64,000 nucleotides of DNA from Chryseobacterium mulctrae (GCF_006175945.1 NZ_VAJL01000001.1:806001-870000); one strand, 5' to 3'. Shown: positions 35,552-44,834, counted from the stretch's first letter. Notes: generated by a model from the letters alone, not told the origin. Numbers and translations: made by a program.

Positions 35552-37177
35552 TTAACCAAGATATGGATATTTGTAATCTTTAGGAGAAACGAAAGTTTCT
35601 TTAATCGATCTTACAGAAGTCCATCTTAGTAAGTTCATTTTAGAACCCGCTTTGTCGTTTGTTCCTGAAGCTCTACCTCCACCGAAAGGTTGCTGACCAA
35701 CAACTGCACCGGTTGGTTTATCGTTAATGTAGAAGTTTCCAGATGAATTTTCCAATGCTTTGAAAGCTTCATTTACAGCATATCTGTCTTGTGCGAAAAC
35801 TGAACCTGTTAATGAATATGGAGAAGAAGAATCTACAACTTTTAAAATTTCTGCCCAATCTGCATCTTCATAAACGAAAACAGATAAAATAGGACCGAAA
35901 ATTTCTTCAACCATACTTTCGTATTGAGAATCTGTAGTTTCGATAACTGTTGGATGTACAAACCATCCTTTAGAATCATCAGTTTTACCACCGATAATGA
36001 CATTTGCAACGCTAGAAGCGTTTGCTCTGTCGATATAGCCTTTACACTTTTCGAAAGAATTTTTATCGATCACTGCATTCACAAAGTTTGAAGGATCTTC
36101 CGGAGAACCTACTTTAATTGAAGCAATCTGAGTTTCCATTACTTTTTTTACGTCTGCCCAAAGAGATTTAGGAATATAAGCTCTTGAAGCTGCAGAACAT
36201 TTTTGTCCCTGATATTCGAAAGAACCTCTTACCAAACCAGTTGCAACAGCTTCTACATTTGCAGAAGGGTGAGCGATAACGAAATCTTTACCACCAGTTT
36301 CACCAACGATCCTTGGGTACGTTCTGTAGTTGTGAATATTATCACCAATCATTTTCCACATTCCCTGGAAAACTTTTGTAGAACCTGTAAAGTGAAGTCC
36401 TGCAAAATCTCTGTGAGCCATTACTTTCTCAGCAGTTTCTTTTCCGTCTGTAAAAATCATGTTGATAACCCCTGCAGGAAGACCCGCTTCGATTAAAACA
36501 TCCATAATTACTTTTGCAGAATAGATTTGTTTGTCTGAAGGTTTCCAAACTACAACGTTTCCAAGCATTGCCATACAAGTTGGCAAGTTTCCTGAAATTG
36601 CTGTAAAGTTGAACGGAGTTACTGCAAAACAGAATCCTTCCAATGGTCTGTACTCTACTCTGTTCCAGATTCCTGCATCAGAAACCGGCTGCTCAGAATA
36701 CATTTCTGTCATAAATTCTACATTGAATCTCAAGAAATCGATGAATTCACAAGCTGCATCAATTTCAGTCTGATGAACATTCTTAGATTGTCCAATCATT
36801 GTTGCTGCATTGATAACGTCTCTGTAAGGTCCAGCTAAAAGATCAGCTGCTTTTAAGAAAATTGCAGCACGGTGCTCCCAACCTAGGTCATTCCACGCTT
36901 TTTTTGCCGCTAAAGCAGTATTGATTGCATCATCTACATGCTGCATCGTTCCTTTATGATAAAAACCGAAATCGTGTGCATGATCTTGTGGAGACTGAAG
37001 TTTTACAGTATTACCTGTTTTTACTTCTTTACCATTGATCACCATTGGGATTTCTATCTTTTCTGCCCACATTTTTTTGTAAGTTGCAAGAAGAGATTTT
37101 ACTTCTGCTGATCCCGGTTCGTAAGAAGTTACCGGCTCATTTACTGCAAATGGTACTTGCGAAATTGCTTTTGACAT
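35552..37177 (-). CDS. pruA: L-glutamate gamma-semialdehyde dehydrogenase
   Basis: A 541-residue aldehyde dehydrogenase that oxidises glutamate semialdehyde (from proline breakdown) to glutamate with NAD. The catalytic Cys is in SFEYQGQKCSAASRAYIP, the Glu general base in IVGETGGKDFVIAHP, and NAD contacts are in AVTPFNFTAISGNLP and FTGSTKVF. Length and motifs fit the single-function PruA of Gram-positive and Bacteroidota type, not the fused PutA. A TAAATTTG element lies on the minus strand at 37216-37209. Confidence 0.95.
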   Translation of the reverse strand: MSKAISQVPFAVNEPVTSYEPGSAEVKSLLATYKKMWAEKIEIPMVINGKEVKTGNTVKLQSPQDHAHDFGFYHKGTMQHVDDAINTALAAKKAWNDLGWEHRAAIFLKAADLLAGPYRDVINAATMIGQSKNVHQTEIDAACEFIDFLRFNVEFMTEMYSEQPVSDAGIWNRVEYRPLEGFCFAVTPFNFTAISGNLPTCMAMLGNVVVWKPSDKQIYSAKVIMDVLIEAGLPAGVINMIFTDGKETAEKVMAHRDFAGLHFTGSTKVFQGMWKMIGDNIHNYRTYPRIVGETGGKDFVIAHPSANVEAVATGLVRGSFEYQGQKCSAASRAYIPKSLWADVKKVMETQIASIKVGSPEDPSNFVNAVIDKNSFEKCKGYIDRANASSVANVIIGGKTDDSKGWFVHPTVIETTDSQYESMVEEIFGPILSVFVYEDADWAEILKVVDSSSPYSLTGSVFAQDRYAVNEAFKALENSSGNFYINDKPTGAVVGQQPFGGGRASGTNDKAGSKMNLLRWTSVRSIKETFVSPKDYKYPYLG

Positions 37178-37280
37178 ATGAGTTGTATTGTTTAATTTTT
37201 GCTTTTTACAAATTTACAACATTTAATTTGGACTGAAAATCGATAGAAACTATTTCAGTTTTATTATTTATGAGAATGAT

Positions 37281-37288
37281 TATATTTG
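37281..37288 (+). promoter_or_regulatory. -7 element TATATTTG
   Basis: Fits TAnnTTTG, 22 bases before the ATG at 37311. Confidence 0.5.
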
Positions 37289-37310
37289 ATAGATATTAAA
37301 ATTCTAGAAA

Positions 37311-37817
37311 ATGAAAAAAATAATCTTTATTCTTTTATGCTTATCACAAAATATTTTCGCACAGCATAAGAAAAAAAATGTTGAGAAAATTCCTGTAAAA
37401 CAACAAATAGAAGAATATAAGATTCCTGATGATCAATTGTTGAATGGCACTCTAAAAGGCTCAAAATGGCATTTTAACATGAAAAACTATAAGGAAGGCA
37501 AGCTTTATTTAGATAAAAGCAATACAAAACCTGATGTGTTCAATTTCGTTGATAATAAGCGATTTCAGATTAATATTAATCAGAAAAATTGTAAAAGTTT
37601 AATAAAAGGCACTTATGAGATTATGAAAATGAATGATGGAAGTACAACCGTACAAATGGGCCATCGTCCATTTAAAATTACATCACCTGATCAAAAATGT
37701 GCTACAAATTTATCTAGATTTTTGTCGGGAGCTGTTGATGTTTCTTTCGATGAAAACGCACAAATTATCGAAATGAATGAAGGTGAAAATCTTCCACCCA
37801 CTATTATTGGACATTAA
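37311..37817 (+). CDS. Secreted hypothetical protein
   Basis: A 168-residue protein with a signal peptide (KKIIFILLCLSQNIFAQH). The body has LLNGTLKGSKWHFN and RFQININQKNCKSLIKGTYEI, which remotely resembles the META/HslJ lipocalin-like fold, but the match is weak. Two Cys residues (in NCKS and KCAT) may pair in the periplasm. Function unknown. Convergent with the topoisomerase gene, with 14 bases between. Confidence 0.75.
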   Translation: MKKIIFILLCLSQNIFAQHKKKNVEKIPVKQQIEEYKIPDDQLLNGTLKGSKWHFNMKNYKEGKLYLDKSNTKPDVFNFVDNKRFQININQKNCKSLIKGTYEIMKMNDGSTTVQMGHRPFKITSPDQKCATNLSRFLSGAVDVSFDENAQIIEMNEGENLPPTIIGH

Positions 37818-37831
37818 AGTCTTGGAATAGC

Positions 37832-38935
37832 CTACATTTTCTCAGTTTCAAGAATTTTTAAAACCAATTTTTCTTCCTGTGTTAAATCGGCTTTACCATC
37901 ATTTTCTTCAATAATTTCAAGCTGATCAAGATATTTTTTGATGGAATTATTTTCATATAAATTGATCACCAAAGGATGAACATAATATTTTCGGCAAACC
38001 GTACTTGTATTTCCAAGATGTTCCGCAACAATATCTAATGCAGCTTTTACTTTCTTTTTATATTGAGAATTATTTTCAGCGTAGCCGATTTCTTTAAAGG
38101 CAATTAAAGCATTCACTGTTCCGGACCAAGTTCTGAAATCTTTTGCCGTAAAATCTTCGCCACTAATTTCTTTAATATAATCATTCACCATTCCAGAATC
38201 TACAGAATGTCTTTTTCCTTCGTCATCAACATATTGAAACAATTCTTTCCCGGGAATTTCTTTGCATTTCATAATTAATTTTGCCAGTCTTTTACTTTTA
38301 AGATTGACATTATGCATTACTCCTTTCTTCCCTTTAAATGAAAAATTAATTTTTTGTCCTTCTACTTTTACATGTTTTCCCTTTAAAGTGGTCAAACCAA
38401 AAGAACCGTAGAGTTTTTCATAAATATTATTACCAATACGAATATTGGTTCGTTGCATTAAACTGACAATTAAAGCCAGAATTTTTCGCTTTTCAAAATT
38501 CCTTAAAGCTAAGTCTTTCTCAAGCTGCAGACGGATTTCCGGTAAAGCATAACCAAACTGCAGCATTCTGTAAAATTTGGTATGATTTCTCAGAGCGCTC
38601 CACAAGGAATGATAACGATATTGTTTTCTATTTTTTACGTCAAAACCTGTTGCCTGAAGATGTCCGTTGTCTAAAGCACAGATCCAAACATTTTCCCAAG
38701 CCGGAGGAATTACCAAACCATTAATACGCTTGATCTCTTCCTTATCTTTAATCTTTTCGCCTTCTTTAAAATACTGAAACTTTTTACCTCTTTTCCTGCG
38801 AATAATTCCGGAAGTTTCTGCATCGGAAGTGTAAATAAGATTCACTGCCTTTGCAGAAGCTACCGGATCTTTCATAATTTTCACAATCTTCGATGGCTTA
38901 AGATGAGAAATAATCTCTAAGTCTGATTGTTCCAT
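37832..38935 (-). CDS. Type IB DNA topoisomerase
   Basis: A 367-residue poxvirus/bacterial-type topoisomerase IB. The N-terminal beta domain contains GLVIPPAWENVWICA and NGHLQATGFDVKNRKQYRYH. Catalytic residues are in RTNIRIGNNIYEKLYGSFGL (Arg), the DFRTWSGTVNA block (Arg) and the nucleophile Tyr in TVCRKYYVHP near residue 325. It relaxes supercoils by forming a 3'-phosphotyrosine. It is the last gene of a minus-strand group with the small lipoprotein and the DUF6526 gene. Confidence 0.93.
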   Translation of the reverse strand: MEQSDLEIISHLKPSKIVKIMKDPVASAKAVNLIYTSDAETSGIIRRKRGKKFQYFKEGEKIKDKEEIKRINGLVIPPAWENVWICALDNGHLQATGFDVKNRKQYRYHSLWSALRNHTKFYRMLQFGYALPEIRLQLEKDLALRNFEKRKILALIVSLMQRTNIRIGNNIYEKLYGSFGLTTLKGKHVKVEGQKINFSFKGKKGVMHNVNLKSKRLAKLIMKCKEIPGKELFQYVDDEGKRHSVDSGMVNDYIKEISGEDFTAKDFRTWSGTVNALIAFKEIGYAENNSQYKKKVKAALDIVAEHLGNTSTVCRKYYVHPLVINLYENNSIKKYLDQLEIIEENDGKADLTQEEKLVLKILETEKM

Positions 38936-38944
38936 AAAAATTGG

Positions 38945-39112
38945 TTATGAGTTTTTACCCCGAGAAAAAAGCCATACTAGGATTCCTACCACTCCTACAA
39001 CCAGAATGATTCCCCACCACATTCCTGCTTTAAAGATTGTTTCCACTGCTTCGCAGCTCGTAAGTAGCATTAAACTAAGGATAGTCATGCTGTATAAAGT
39101 CCACTTTTTCAT
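38945..39112 (-). CDS. Small lipoprotein with one membrane helix, 55 aa
   Basis: A short gene that begins MKKWTLYSMTILSLMLLTSC, a lipoprotein signal with lipobox LTSC. The mature part is AVETIFKAGMWWG followed by a hydrophobic helix IILVVGVVGILVWLF and a basic end. It lies nine bases before the topoisomerase on the same strand and 28 bases after DUF6526. Similar tiny proteins with a Cys signal and a Gly/Val helix are common in Chryseobacterium-type genomes and are often mislabelled; their function is unknown. Confidence 0.75.
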   Translation of the reverse strand: MKKWTLYSMTILSLMLLTSCEAVETIFKAGMWWGIILVVGVVGILVWLFSRGKNS

Positions 39113-39140
39113 AGTAATATAATTTAGGTTGTTAATTATT

Positions 39141-39578
39141 CTAAATTCGATGGTGATCTGGTCTCCATTTTTTGATCGATTTTTTGATCTGATCTCCTGA
39201 AATATTTTCTTTTAAAGCTTTATATAAAAGCTCTTTAAATTCTTCATCATAAGCGAATCTTAAAGCTGCAATTTGACCGAAACTCAACTTTTCTTCCACC
39301 TCATCTGATCTTTTGTTGAACAGTTCAAAATATCTTTGTTTAAATTCAAGTCTTACCAAACGATTTTGCAGTCCCAATGCGTAATGTTGACGCACCATAA
39401 TTCCCAAATAAAGAATTAAAAATAGGACGATCGAAAACAGCAACCATAACAGTTGGTTTTCTGAATCTGCGAAGATTTTATAAACTCCAAAGATCTCTGC
39501 GATGAGCAACAATGGCAGGTAAATAAAATGATGCGGCGGATAAAATTTTCGGTGGTTATTATAGTTTTGCGTTCCCAT
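39141..39578 (-). CDS. DUF6526 family membrane protein
   Basis: The 145-residue protein has QNYNNHRKFYPPHHFIYLPL at its start, two membrane helices (LLLIAEIFGVYKIFA and LLWLLFSIVLFLILYLGIMV), a charged C-terminal helix (RLVRLEFKQRYFELF, FGQIAALRFAYDEEF) and the ending WRPDHHRI. This matches the DUF6526 group. Function unknown. First of a minus-strand trio. Confidence 0.85.
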   Translation of the reverse strand: MGTQNYNNHRKFYPPHHFIYLPLLLIAEIFGVYKIFADSENQLLWLLFSIVLFLILYLGIMVRQHYALGLQNRLVRLEFKQRYFELFNKRSDEVEEKLSFGQIAALRFAYDEEFKELLYKALKENISGDQIKKSIKKWRPDHHRI

Positions 39579-39920
39579 ATTGCCGATACTGCAATAATCT
39601 TTCCAAAAAATAAATTTTCCGTAATGAAGAATATGATGTGGTATGTGAAAAGACTGGATGTTTGATGAGGGAAGCTGGAGACTTCGCTGATGATTGCGTC
39701 TCTAATTCTATACGTAATATTTAGAATTGCAATTGTCAGGCTGAGCGAAGTCGAAGCCTTTAAAGATTTTTATAAAGAGATAAATCAAAAGTTTTGAATC
39801 TATATTCCCAATTAACTTCCCGCTTCCGACATCCAACAAATCCATCCAAACTTTGTCCGTTTTTTTAATCTTGAAATCAGCATTAATTCGTAACTTTCCA
39901 TCTTTAAAATTGATAAAAAA
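39579..39920. repeat. Intergenic region with the CTGAGCGAAGTCGAAG repeat
   Basis: TGTCAGGCTGAGCGAAGTCG followed by AAGCCT at about 39735-39760 is a widely dispersed flavobacterial repeat core. To the left, TGGATGTTTGATGAGGGAAG (39655-39675), and to the right, GCTTCCGACATCC (39822-39834), are imperfect inverted copies. No gene is supported. Confidence 0.5.
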
Positions 39921-41690
39921 ATGACTTCAAAGGAAAAAGTAGCTGCGCTTCGTGAAGAAATGCAGAAAAATAATGTTGATGCATTTATAGTATATTCTGC
40001 AGATCCTCACATGAGCGAATATTTACCTGAAGAATGGCAAGAAAGAGCCTGGCTTTCAGGTTTTCTCGGTTCTGCAGGTTTCGTGGTAATTACTAAAGAT
40101 AAAGCTGGACTTTGGACAGACGGAAGATATTTCACTCAGGCTCCAATTGAATTGGCTGGTTCAGGAATCGACCTTTTCAAAGACGGAATGGAAGGAACAC
40201 CCAATTATATCGATTGGATTATCTCTGAAATTCCAGCCAACGGAAAAGTGGCAGTTAATGCTTTGGCAACATCCCATTCAAACTGGGAACTTTTATACCA
40301 AAAACTGAACGCAAAAAATTTAACTTTAGTAGATTCTCCTTTATTAAAAGAAGTCTGGAAAGAAAGAGGCACTCCTTCAAAAAATCCAATTTTTGTACAT
40401 CCGCTTGACAGAGCAGGAAAATCTGTTACCGATAAAATTTCTGCAATCCGTCAGAAAATGGAAGAGCAGGAAGTTACTGTTCATGTGATCTCAAGTCTTG
40501 ATGATGTTGCATGGACCTTGAATTTAAGAGGAAGTGATGTAGAAAGCAATCCTGTGTTTTTAGGATATATTTTAATTACTAAAAATGATGCGATCTTGTT
40601 TACAGACCTTGAAAAAATGGAGGTTGAAGCAAGAAAACAAATGGATGAATCATTCGTGAAAATGATGCCTTACGAAGAATTCTACAATCATCTTAGAACG
40701 ATTAAAAACGAAAACGTTTTAGTCTCACCAAACAGCAACCAATCGATTTTTGAAGCTTTAAAAATTGACAATAAATTTGTAAAAGCTGCTGTTCCGGGAA
40801 ATCTGATGAAAGCTCAAAAAAACGAAACTGAATTGGAAGGTTTCAGAAAAGTAATGGTAAGAGACGGTGTTGCGATGGTAAAATTCCTTTACTGGTTAAC
40901 GCACAATGCAGGAAAAGAAACCATGAACGAATATTCTATCGGTAAAAAGCTGAGAGAATTCCGTGCTGCAGGCGAAAATTTTGTAGGTGAAAGTTTTGGA
41001 AGTATCATTGGATATAAAGATAACGGCGCAATGATGCACTATTCTGCAAAAAGCGAAGGAAGCAAAGAAGTGACCAATGACGCAAGTATTTTGGTTGATT
41101 CTGGAGGTCAATATTTAGAAGGAACAACAGATATTACAAGAACTTTAGCTTTGGGAGCTGTTTCTGAAGAATTTAAAACCAACTCTACTCTGGTTTTACA
41201 AGGAATGATCCGTTTATCGATGGTAAAATTTCCAAAAGGAACAAGAGGAGTTCAGTTGGATGCGATCGCAAGACTTCCTTTATGGATGCACGGAAAAGAC
41301 TACAATCACGGAACAGGTCATGGAGTTGGAAGTTTTATGAACGTTCACGAAGGTCCTCAAAATATCAGAAAAGATATGAATCCGCAGGAACTTTTGGTTG
41401 GAATGGTCGTTTCAAATGAGCCGGGATATTATTTGGAAGGCGATTATGGAATCCGTCATGAAAACCTGATTGCCGTAAAAGAATCTGAAACTACAATTCA
41501 CGGTACATTTTACGAGTTTGAAACATTAACGTTCTGCCCGTTCTTTAAAAATGATATTGTAAAAGAAATTCTTTCTGAAGATGAAATCAACTGGTTAAAT
41601 TCTTATCATAAAACGTGTGAAGAAAAATTGGCTCCACATTTGGAAGGCGAAGTGAAAGAGTGGTTTTTATCACTTGTGAGCCCGTTTTAA
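39921..41690 (+). CDS. pepP: Xaa-Pro aminopeptidase P
   Basis: A 589-residue M24B metallopeptidase with two creatinase-like N-terminal domains (residues 1-300) and a pita-bread catalytic domain. Metal ligands are seen in LVDSGGQYLEGTTDITRT (two Asp), HGTGHGVGSF (His), SNEPGYYLEGDYGIRHEN (Glu) and the final Glu in TFYEFETLTFCPF. It removes an N-terminal residue next to proline, probably in the cytoplasm since there is no signal peptide. Confidence 0.95.
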   Translation: MTSKEKVAALREEMQKNNVDAFIVYSADPHMSEYLPEEWQERAWLSGFLGSAGFVVITKDKAGLWTDGRYFTQAPIELAGSGIDLFKDGMEGTPNYIDWIISEIPANGKVAVNALATSHSNWELLYQKLNAKNLTLVDSPLLKEVWKERGTPSKNPIFVHPLDRAGKSVTDKISAIRQKMEEQEVTVHVISSLDDVAWTLNLRGSDVESNPVFLGYILITKNDAILFTDLEKMEVEARKQMDESFVKMMPYEEFYNHLRTIKNENVLVSPNSNQSIFEALKIDNKFVKAAVPGNLMKAQKNETELEGFRKVMVRDGVAMVKFLYWLTHNAGKETMNEYSIGKKLREFRAAGENFVGESFGSIIGYKDNGAMMHYSAKSEGSKEVTNDASILVDSGGQYLEGTTDITRTLALGAVSEEFKTNSTLVLQGMIRLSMVKFPKGTRGVQLDAIARLPLWMHGKDYNHGTGHGVGSFMNVHEGPQNIRKDMNPQELLVGMVVSNEPGYYLEGDYGIRHENLIAVKESETTIHGTFYEFETLTFCPFFKNDIVKEILSEDEINWLNSYHKTCEEKLAPHLEGEVKEWFLSLVSPF

Positions 41691-41730
41691 AAGAATAAAT
41701 TATCAATTATTCTGATATAAATTATACTAG

Positions 41731-41764
41731 TCGTCCTGCAAATTTCTTTGCAGGACGATTTTTC
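41731..41764 (+). terminator. Terminator of aminopeptidase P
   Basis: TCGTCCTGCAAA pairs with TTTGCAGGACGA around a four-base loop and ends in TTTTT. Confidence 0.9.
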
Positions 41765-41835
41765 ATTTTACGCAACCGTATTTTTACGGTATTATTTATG
41801 AGGAATATCCTGAAGGAAAATAAATTCTTATCAGC

Positions 41836-41927
41836 TATTTTTGTGCAAGCAAAACCGATCACAGTTATATACTAAAAAACTAATATCCTTTAACGTTATC
41901 TCTATTTAATAGAGGTGACGTTTTTTT
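41836..41927 (+). ncRNA. Candidate small RNA unit (promoter element plus terminator)
   Basis: TATTTTTG at 41836-41843 fits the -7 consensus. From about 41849 the sequence runs without a usable frame to a 12-base stem (AACGTTATCTCT with AGAGGTGACGTT, two G-U pairs) that ends in seven T at 41927. The terminator is separate from the aminopeptidase terminator and has no gene before it, so an RNA of about 80 bases is the simplest reading. No clear -33 element is visible. Confidence 0.3.
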
Positions 41928-41946
41928 ATTAGTGCGAATCTTTACT

Positions 41947-41954
41947 TAAATTTG
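41947..41954 (+). promoter_or_regulatory. -7 element TAAATTTG
   Basis: Fits TAnnTTTG; 30 bases upstream of the Crp/Fnr-type gene. Confidence 0.5.
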
Positions 41955-41984
41955 TTACAATTAATAACCTAATTTATTTACGAA

Positions 41985-42551
41985 ATGATTCGGCAGTTCT
42001 TTCAAAGTTTCAACCTTTTTTCTGAAAATGAAATAGATCATCTTTTGACTTTTTTTAAAGAAAGAACGCTTGCCAAAAATGATTTCTTTGTGAAAGAAAA
42101 CGAAAGATGCAGGGAAATCGCTTTTATACAATCAGGAATCTTCAGATCTTATTATACTTCGCATGAAGGAAAAGACAATACCTATTGCTTTAGATTTCCT
42201 AATGATTTGATGGCTTCTTATTCGTCATTTATTTCCGACAAACCAAGCATAGAAAATCTGCAGGCTATTACAGCAGCTACTCTACTCGTCATTAAGAAAG
42301 AAAAAATTCAGGAACTTGCATCTGAAAATCCGGATTGGAGCGAATTTCTCAGAATGATTGCCGAACAGGAATATCTGGAACTTGAAAAACGTTTTTTCCA
42401 GCTTCAACGGGATGATGCAGCTCAGAGATATGCCTTTCTAATTGAAAATCAACCGGATTATATCCAAAAAATTCCTCTGCAATATTTAGCATCTTATTTA
42501 GGCATTACCCAAAGACATTTAAGTCGCATCAGGAAAGAAATTTCTTTTTAG
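41985..42551 (+). CDS. Crp/Fnr-family transcriptional regulator
   Basis: A 188-residue protein with a cyclic-nucleotide-binding-like jelly roll (residues 20-115, REIAFIQSGIFRSYYTSHEG) and a C-terminal helix-turn-helix (LASYLGITQRHLSRIRKEI). The cAMP-contact signature is not evident, so the ligand is unknown. It lies 75 bases upstream of an NAD(P)H oxidoreductase in the same direction, and is a plausible regulator of it. Confidence 0.9.
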   Translation: MIRQFFQSFNLFSENEIDHLLTFFKERTLAKNDFFVKENERCREIAFIQSGIFRSYYTSHEGKDNTYCFRFPNDLMASYSSFISDKPSIENLQAITAATLLVIKKEKIQELASENPDWSEFLRMIAEQEYLELEKRFFQLQRDDAAQRYAFLIENQPDYIQKIPLQYLASYLGITQRHLSRIRKEISF

Positions 42552-42584
42552 ACATTTGTCCTTTTCATTGATACGTATGATGCA

Positions 42585-42592
42585 TAATTTTG
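42585..42592 (+). promoter_or_regulatory. -7 element TAATTTTG
   Basis: Fits TAnnTTTG, 34 bases before the oxidoreductase ATG. Confidence 0.45.
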
Positions 42593-42626
42593 TATGAAAG
42601 AATCAGAGTATTCAAATAATTAAATC

Positions 42627-43205
42627 ATGAAAAAAATCGCATTGATCAACGGGCACCCCAATCAAGAATCATTTAATTTCGCTTTAGCCGAAGCTTATAA
42701 AAAAGGAGCAGAAAATTCAGCAGCAGAAATAAAGGAGATCATTATCCGCGATCTTGATTTCAATCCTAATCTACAATTTGGTTATCAAAAAAGAATGGAA
42801 TTAGAACCCGATTTAATAAAAGCCTGGGAAATTATACAATGGGCAGATCATTTGGTTTGGGTACATCCAGTTTGGTGGGGCGGACTTCCTGCGGTTACAA
42901 AAGGTTTTATCGACCGTCTTTTTCTTCCCGGTTTATCATTTAAATATCGTGAAAATTCAGTTTGGTGGGATAAGCTTCTTACCGGAAAAACCGCACATAT
43001 CATTACAACTTTAGATCAACCAAGTTGGTATTACAGGATATTTTATGGAAGACCAAGTATCAATCAGCTCAAAAAATCAACCTTAGAATTTTGTGGAATA
43101 AAACCTGTAAAAGTTACTTATATAGGAATTATTAAAAACGCAAAAGAAGAGCAACGCAAAAAATGGATTGAAAAAGTATATTCACTGGGTGAAAAGCTTA
43201 AATAA
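42627..43205 (+). CDS. NAD(P)H-dependent oxidoreductase, flavodoxin-like
   Basis: A 192-residue protein of the Flavodoxin_2 (NQO/KefF/MdaB) family. FMN-binding features are LINGHPNQESFNFALAEAY at the N-terminus and WADHLVWVHPVWWGGLPAVT near residue 75. PGLSFKYR near residue 110 is also family-typical. It reduces quinones or similar substrates with NAD(P)H. It follows the Crp-type regulator. Confidence 0.9.
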   Translation: MKKIALINGHPNQESFNFALAEAYKKGAENSAAEIKEIIIRDLDFNPNLQFGYQKRMELEPDLIKAWEIIQWADHLVWVHPVWWGGLPAVTKGFIDRLFLPGLSFKYRENSVWWDKLLTGKTAHIITTLDQPSWYYRIFYGRPSINQLKKSTLEFCGIKPVKVTYIGIIKNAKEEQRKKWIEKVYSLGEKLK

Positions 43206-43278
43206 AATAGTTTTAGGTAAAATTTAATCCGAAAAAATATGTTTGCAAATGAGCATAAAAAATTTTCATTTAAAACCG

Positions 43279-43286
43279 TAAATTTG
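43279..43286 (+). promoter_or_regulatory. -7 element TAAATTTG, leaderless start of mnmE
   Basis: TAAATTTG, then CAAA, then the mnmE ATG at 43291. It is the third perfect consensus in this window with a four-base gap. Confidence 0.65.
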
Positions 43287-43290
43287 CAAA

Positions 43291-44676
43291 ATGAATCATG
43301 ACACTATCTGCGCACTTGCTACAGCCAACGGAATCGGAGCCATCGGAATTATCAGAATTTCCGGGGATGATGCAATTTCTGTTTCAGCTAAAATCTTTGA
43401 CGGTAAAAATCTTGAAAAAGTGCAGTCGCACACCGTTCATTACGGATTTATAAAAGATGGCGATGAGGTAATTGACGAAGTAATGATCTCTGTTTTTAAA
43501 GCTCCGAAAACCTTTACCGCTGAAGATTCTGTAGAAATTTCTTTTCACGGTTCACCACATATTGCAAAAAAAATTCTTGAAGTTTTAATTAAAAACGGAG
43601 CAAGAATGGCAAAAGCCGGTGAATTTACAATGCGTGCGTTCATGAATGGAAGAATTGATTTAAGCCAGGCTGAATCGATTGCTGATTTGATCGTTTCAGA
43701 AAATGAAGCTTCAAGAAAAGTAGCACTAAACCAACTAAAAGGTGGAATCACCAACGAAATTTCTTTTCTAAGAACCGATTTATTAAATTTTGTTTCTTTA
43801 ATCGAATTAGAACTTGATTTTGCTGAAGAAGATGTAGAATTTGCAGACAGAAGCGCTCTGAATCAATTGCTTGATAAAATTGAAACTAAATTAAATTCTC
43901 TTATTGAAAGTTTTCAATACGGAAATGCTATTAAAAATGGAACTGCCGTTGCGATTATTGGAAAACCAAACGCAGGAAAATCTACCCTTCTCAACGCTTT
44001 GCTAAAAGAAGAAAGAGCAATTGTGAGCAATATTGCCGGAACGACGAGAGATACCATTGAAGAAATACTTCACATAAAAGGTCATGCATTCAGATTAATT
44101 GATACTGCCGGTTTACGTGAAACTGCCGATGAAATCGAAGCAATCGGTGTAAAAAAAGCAAAAGAAAAAGTAGAAAATGCCAACATTCTTGTTTACCTTG
44201 CCGATGCAGCCACAGAAAACTTTTCTGAAGACATCGAGATGATAAAATCTTTGCAAAGAGATGATTTAAAATTGATTATCTGCGCAACAAAAATAGATGA
44301 AGTTTCTCCTTCTCAATATGAACTAGTCGAAAATATTTTCCGAAAGGAAATTTCACAAGATTTTGATTTCATTACCATTTCGGCAGTTGAAAATCAAAAT
44401 ATGCAAGATTTAAAAGACGAACTATCGTCTTACGTAGAACAGCTAAAATCTGAAGAAAGCAACGTGATCATCACCAACCAACGTCACTATGAAGCTTTAG
44501 AAAAATCTTTGGATGCAGTGAATAAAGTGAAAGAAGCCATTACTTTTCAAATTTCAACAGAGCTTTTAGCTTATGAGTTGAGAAATGCGTTAGAACATCT
44601 CGGAGAAATTTCAGGTGAAGTGACGAATGATGAAGTGTTGGGGAATATTTTTTCTAAGTTTTGTATCGGGAAATAA
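43291..44676 (+). CDS. mnmE: tRNA modification GTPase MnmE
   Basis: A 461-residue GTPase that, with MnmG, modifies the wobble uridine of certain tRNAs. The N-terminal tetrahydrofolate-binding domain starts DTICALATANGIGAIGIIRI. The G domain has GKPNAGKSTLLNAL (G1), IAGTTRDTIEE (G2), DTAGLRET (G3) and ATKID (G4). The C-terminus is the invariant FCIGK, whose Cys acts in catalysis. The gene is intact although a mobile element begins right after it; its 3' end is a known island insertion site in other bacteria. Confidence 0.97.
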   Translation: MNHDTICALATANGIGAIGIIRISGDDAISVSAKIFDGKNLEKVQSHTVHYGFIKDGDEVIDEVMISVFKAPKTFTAEDSVEISFHGSPHIAKKILEVLIKNGARMAKAGEFTMRAFMNGRIDLSQAESIADLIVSENEASRKVALNQLKGGITNEISFLRTDLLNFVSLIELELDFAEEDVEFADRSALNQLLDKIETKLNSLIESFQYGNAIKNGTAVAIIGKPNAGKSTLLNALLKEERAIVSNIAGTTRDTIEEILHIKGHAFRLIDTAGLRETADEIEAIGVKKAKEKVENANILVYLADAATENFSEDIEMIKSLQRDDLKLIICATKIDEVSPSQYELVENIFRKEISQDFDFITISAVENQNMQDLKDELSSYVEQLKSEESNVIITNQRHYEALEKSLDAVNKVKEAITFQISTELLAYELRNALEHLGEISGEVTNDEVLGNIFSKFCIGK

Positions 44677-44765
44677 ATTAGCTTTTCTTTGATTTCTTTT
44701 TCTGCCTTTTAGTTGACTATCAGATATTTATATAATTTTTATTTTCTCTTTTTGGAGTTTATTTA

Positions 44766-44834
44766 TATATTTGTACACCTGGTGTACACCTTGAGCTACT
44801 AAAATTAGCCACGAGGTGTACAAATGTACACCTC
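44766..44834 (+). promoter_or_regulatory. Integrase promoter with palindromic operators
   Basis: TATATTTG at 44766-44773 is a -7 element. Overlapping and following it are TGTACACC (44772-44779), the palindrome GGTGTACACC (44781-44790), and a 22-base palindrome at 44813-44834 made of GAGGTGTACA, two A, and its complement. The last ends 11 bases before the integrase ATG. Four copies of one half-site around a promoter point to a repressor or the element's own excisionase binding here. Confidence 0.6.
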
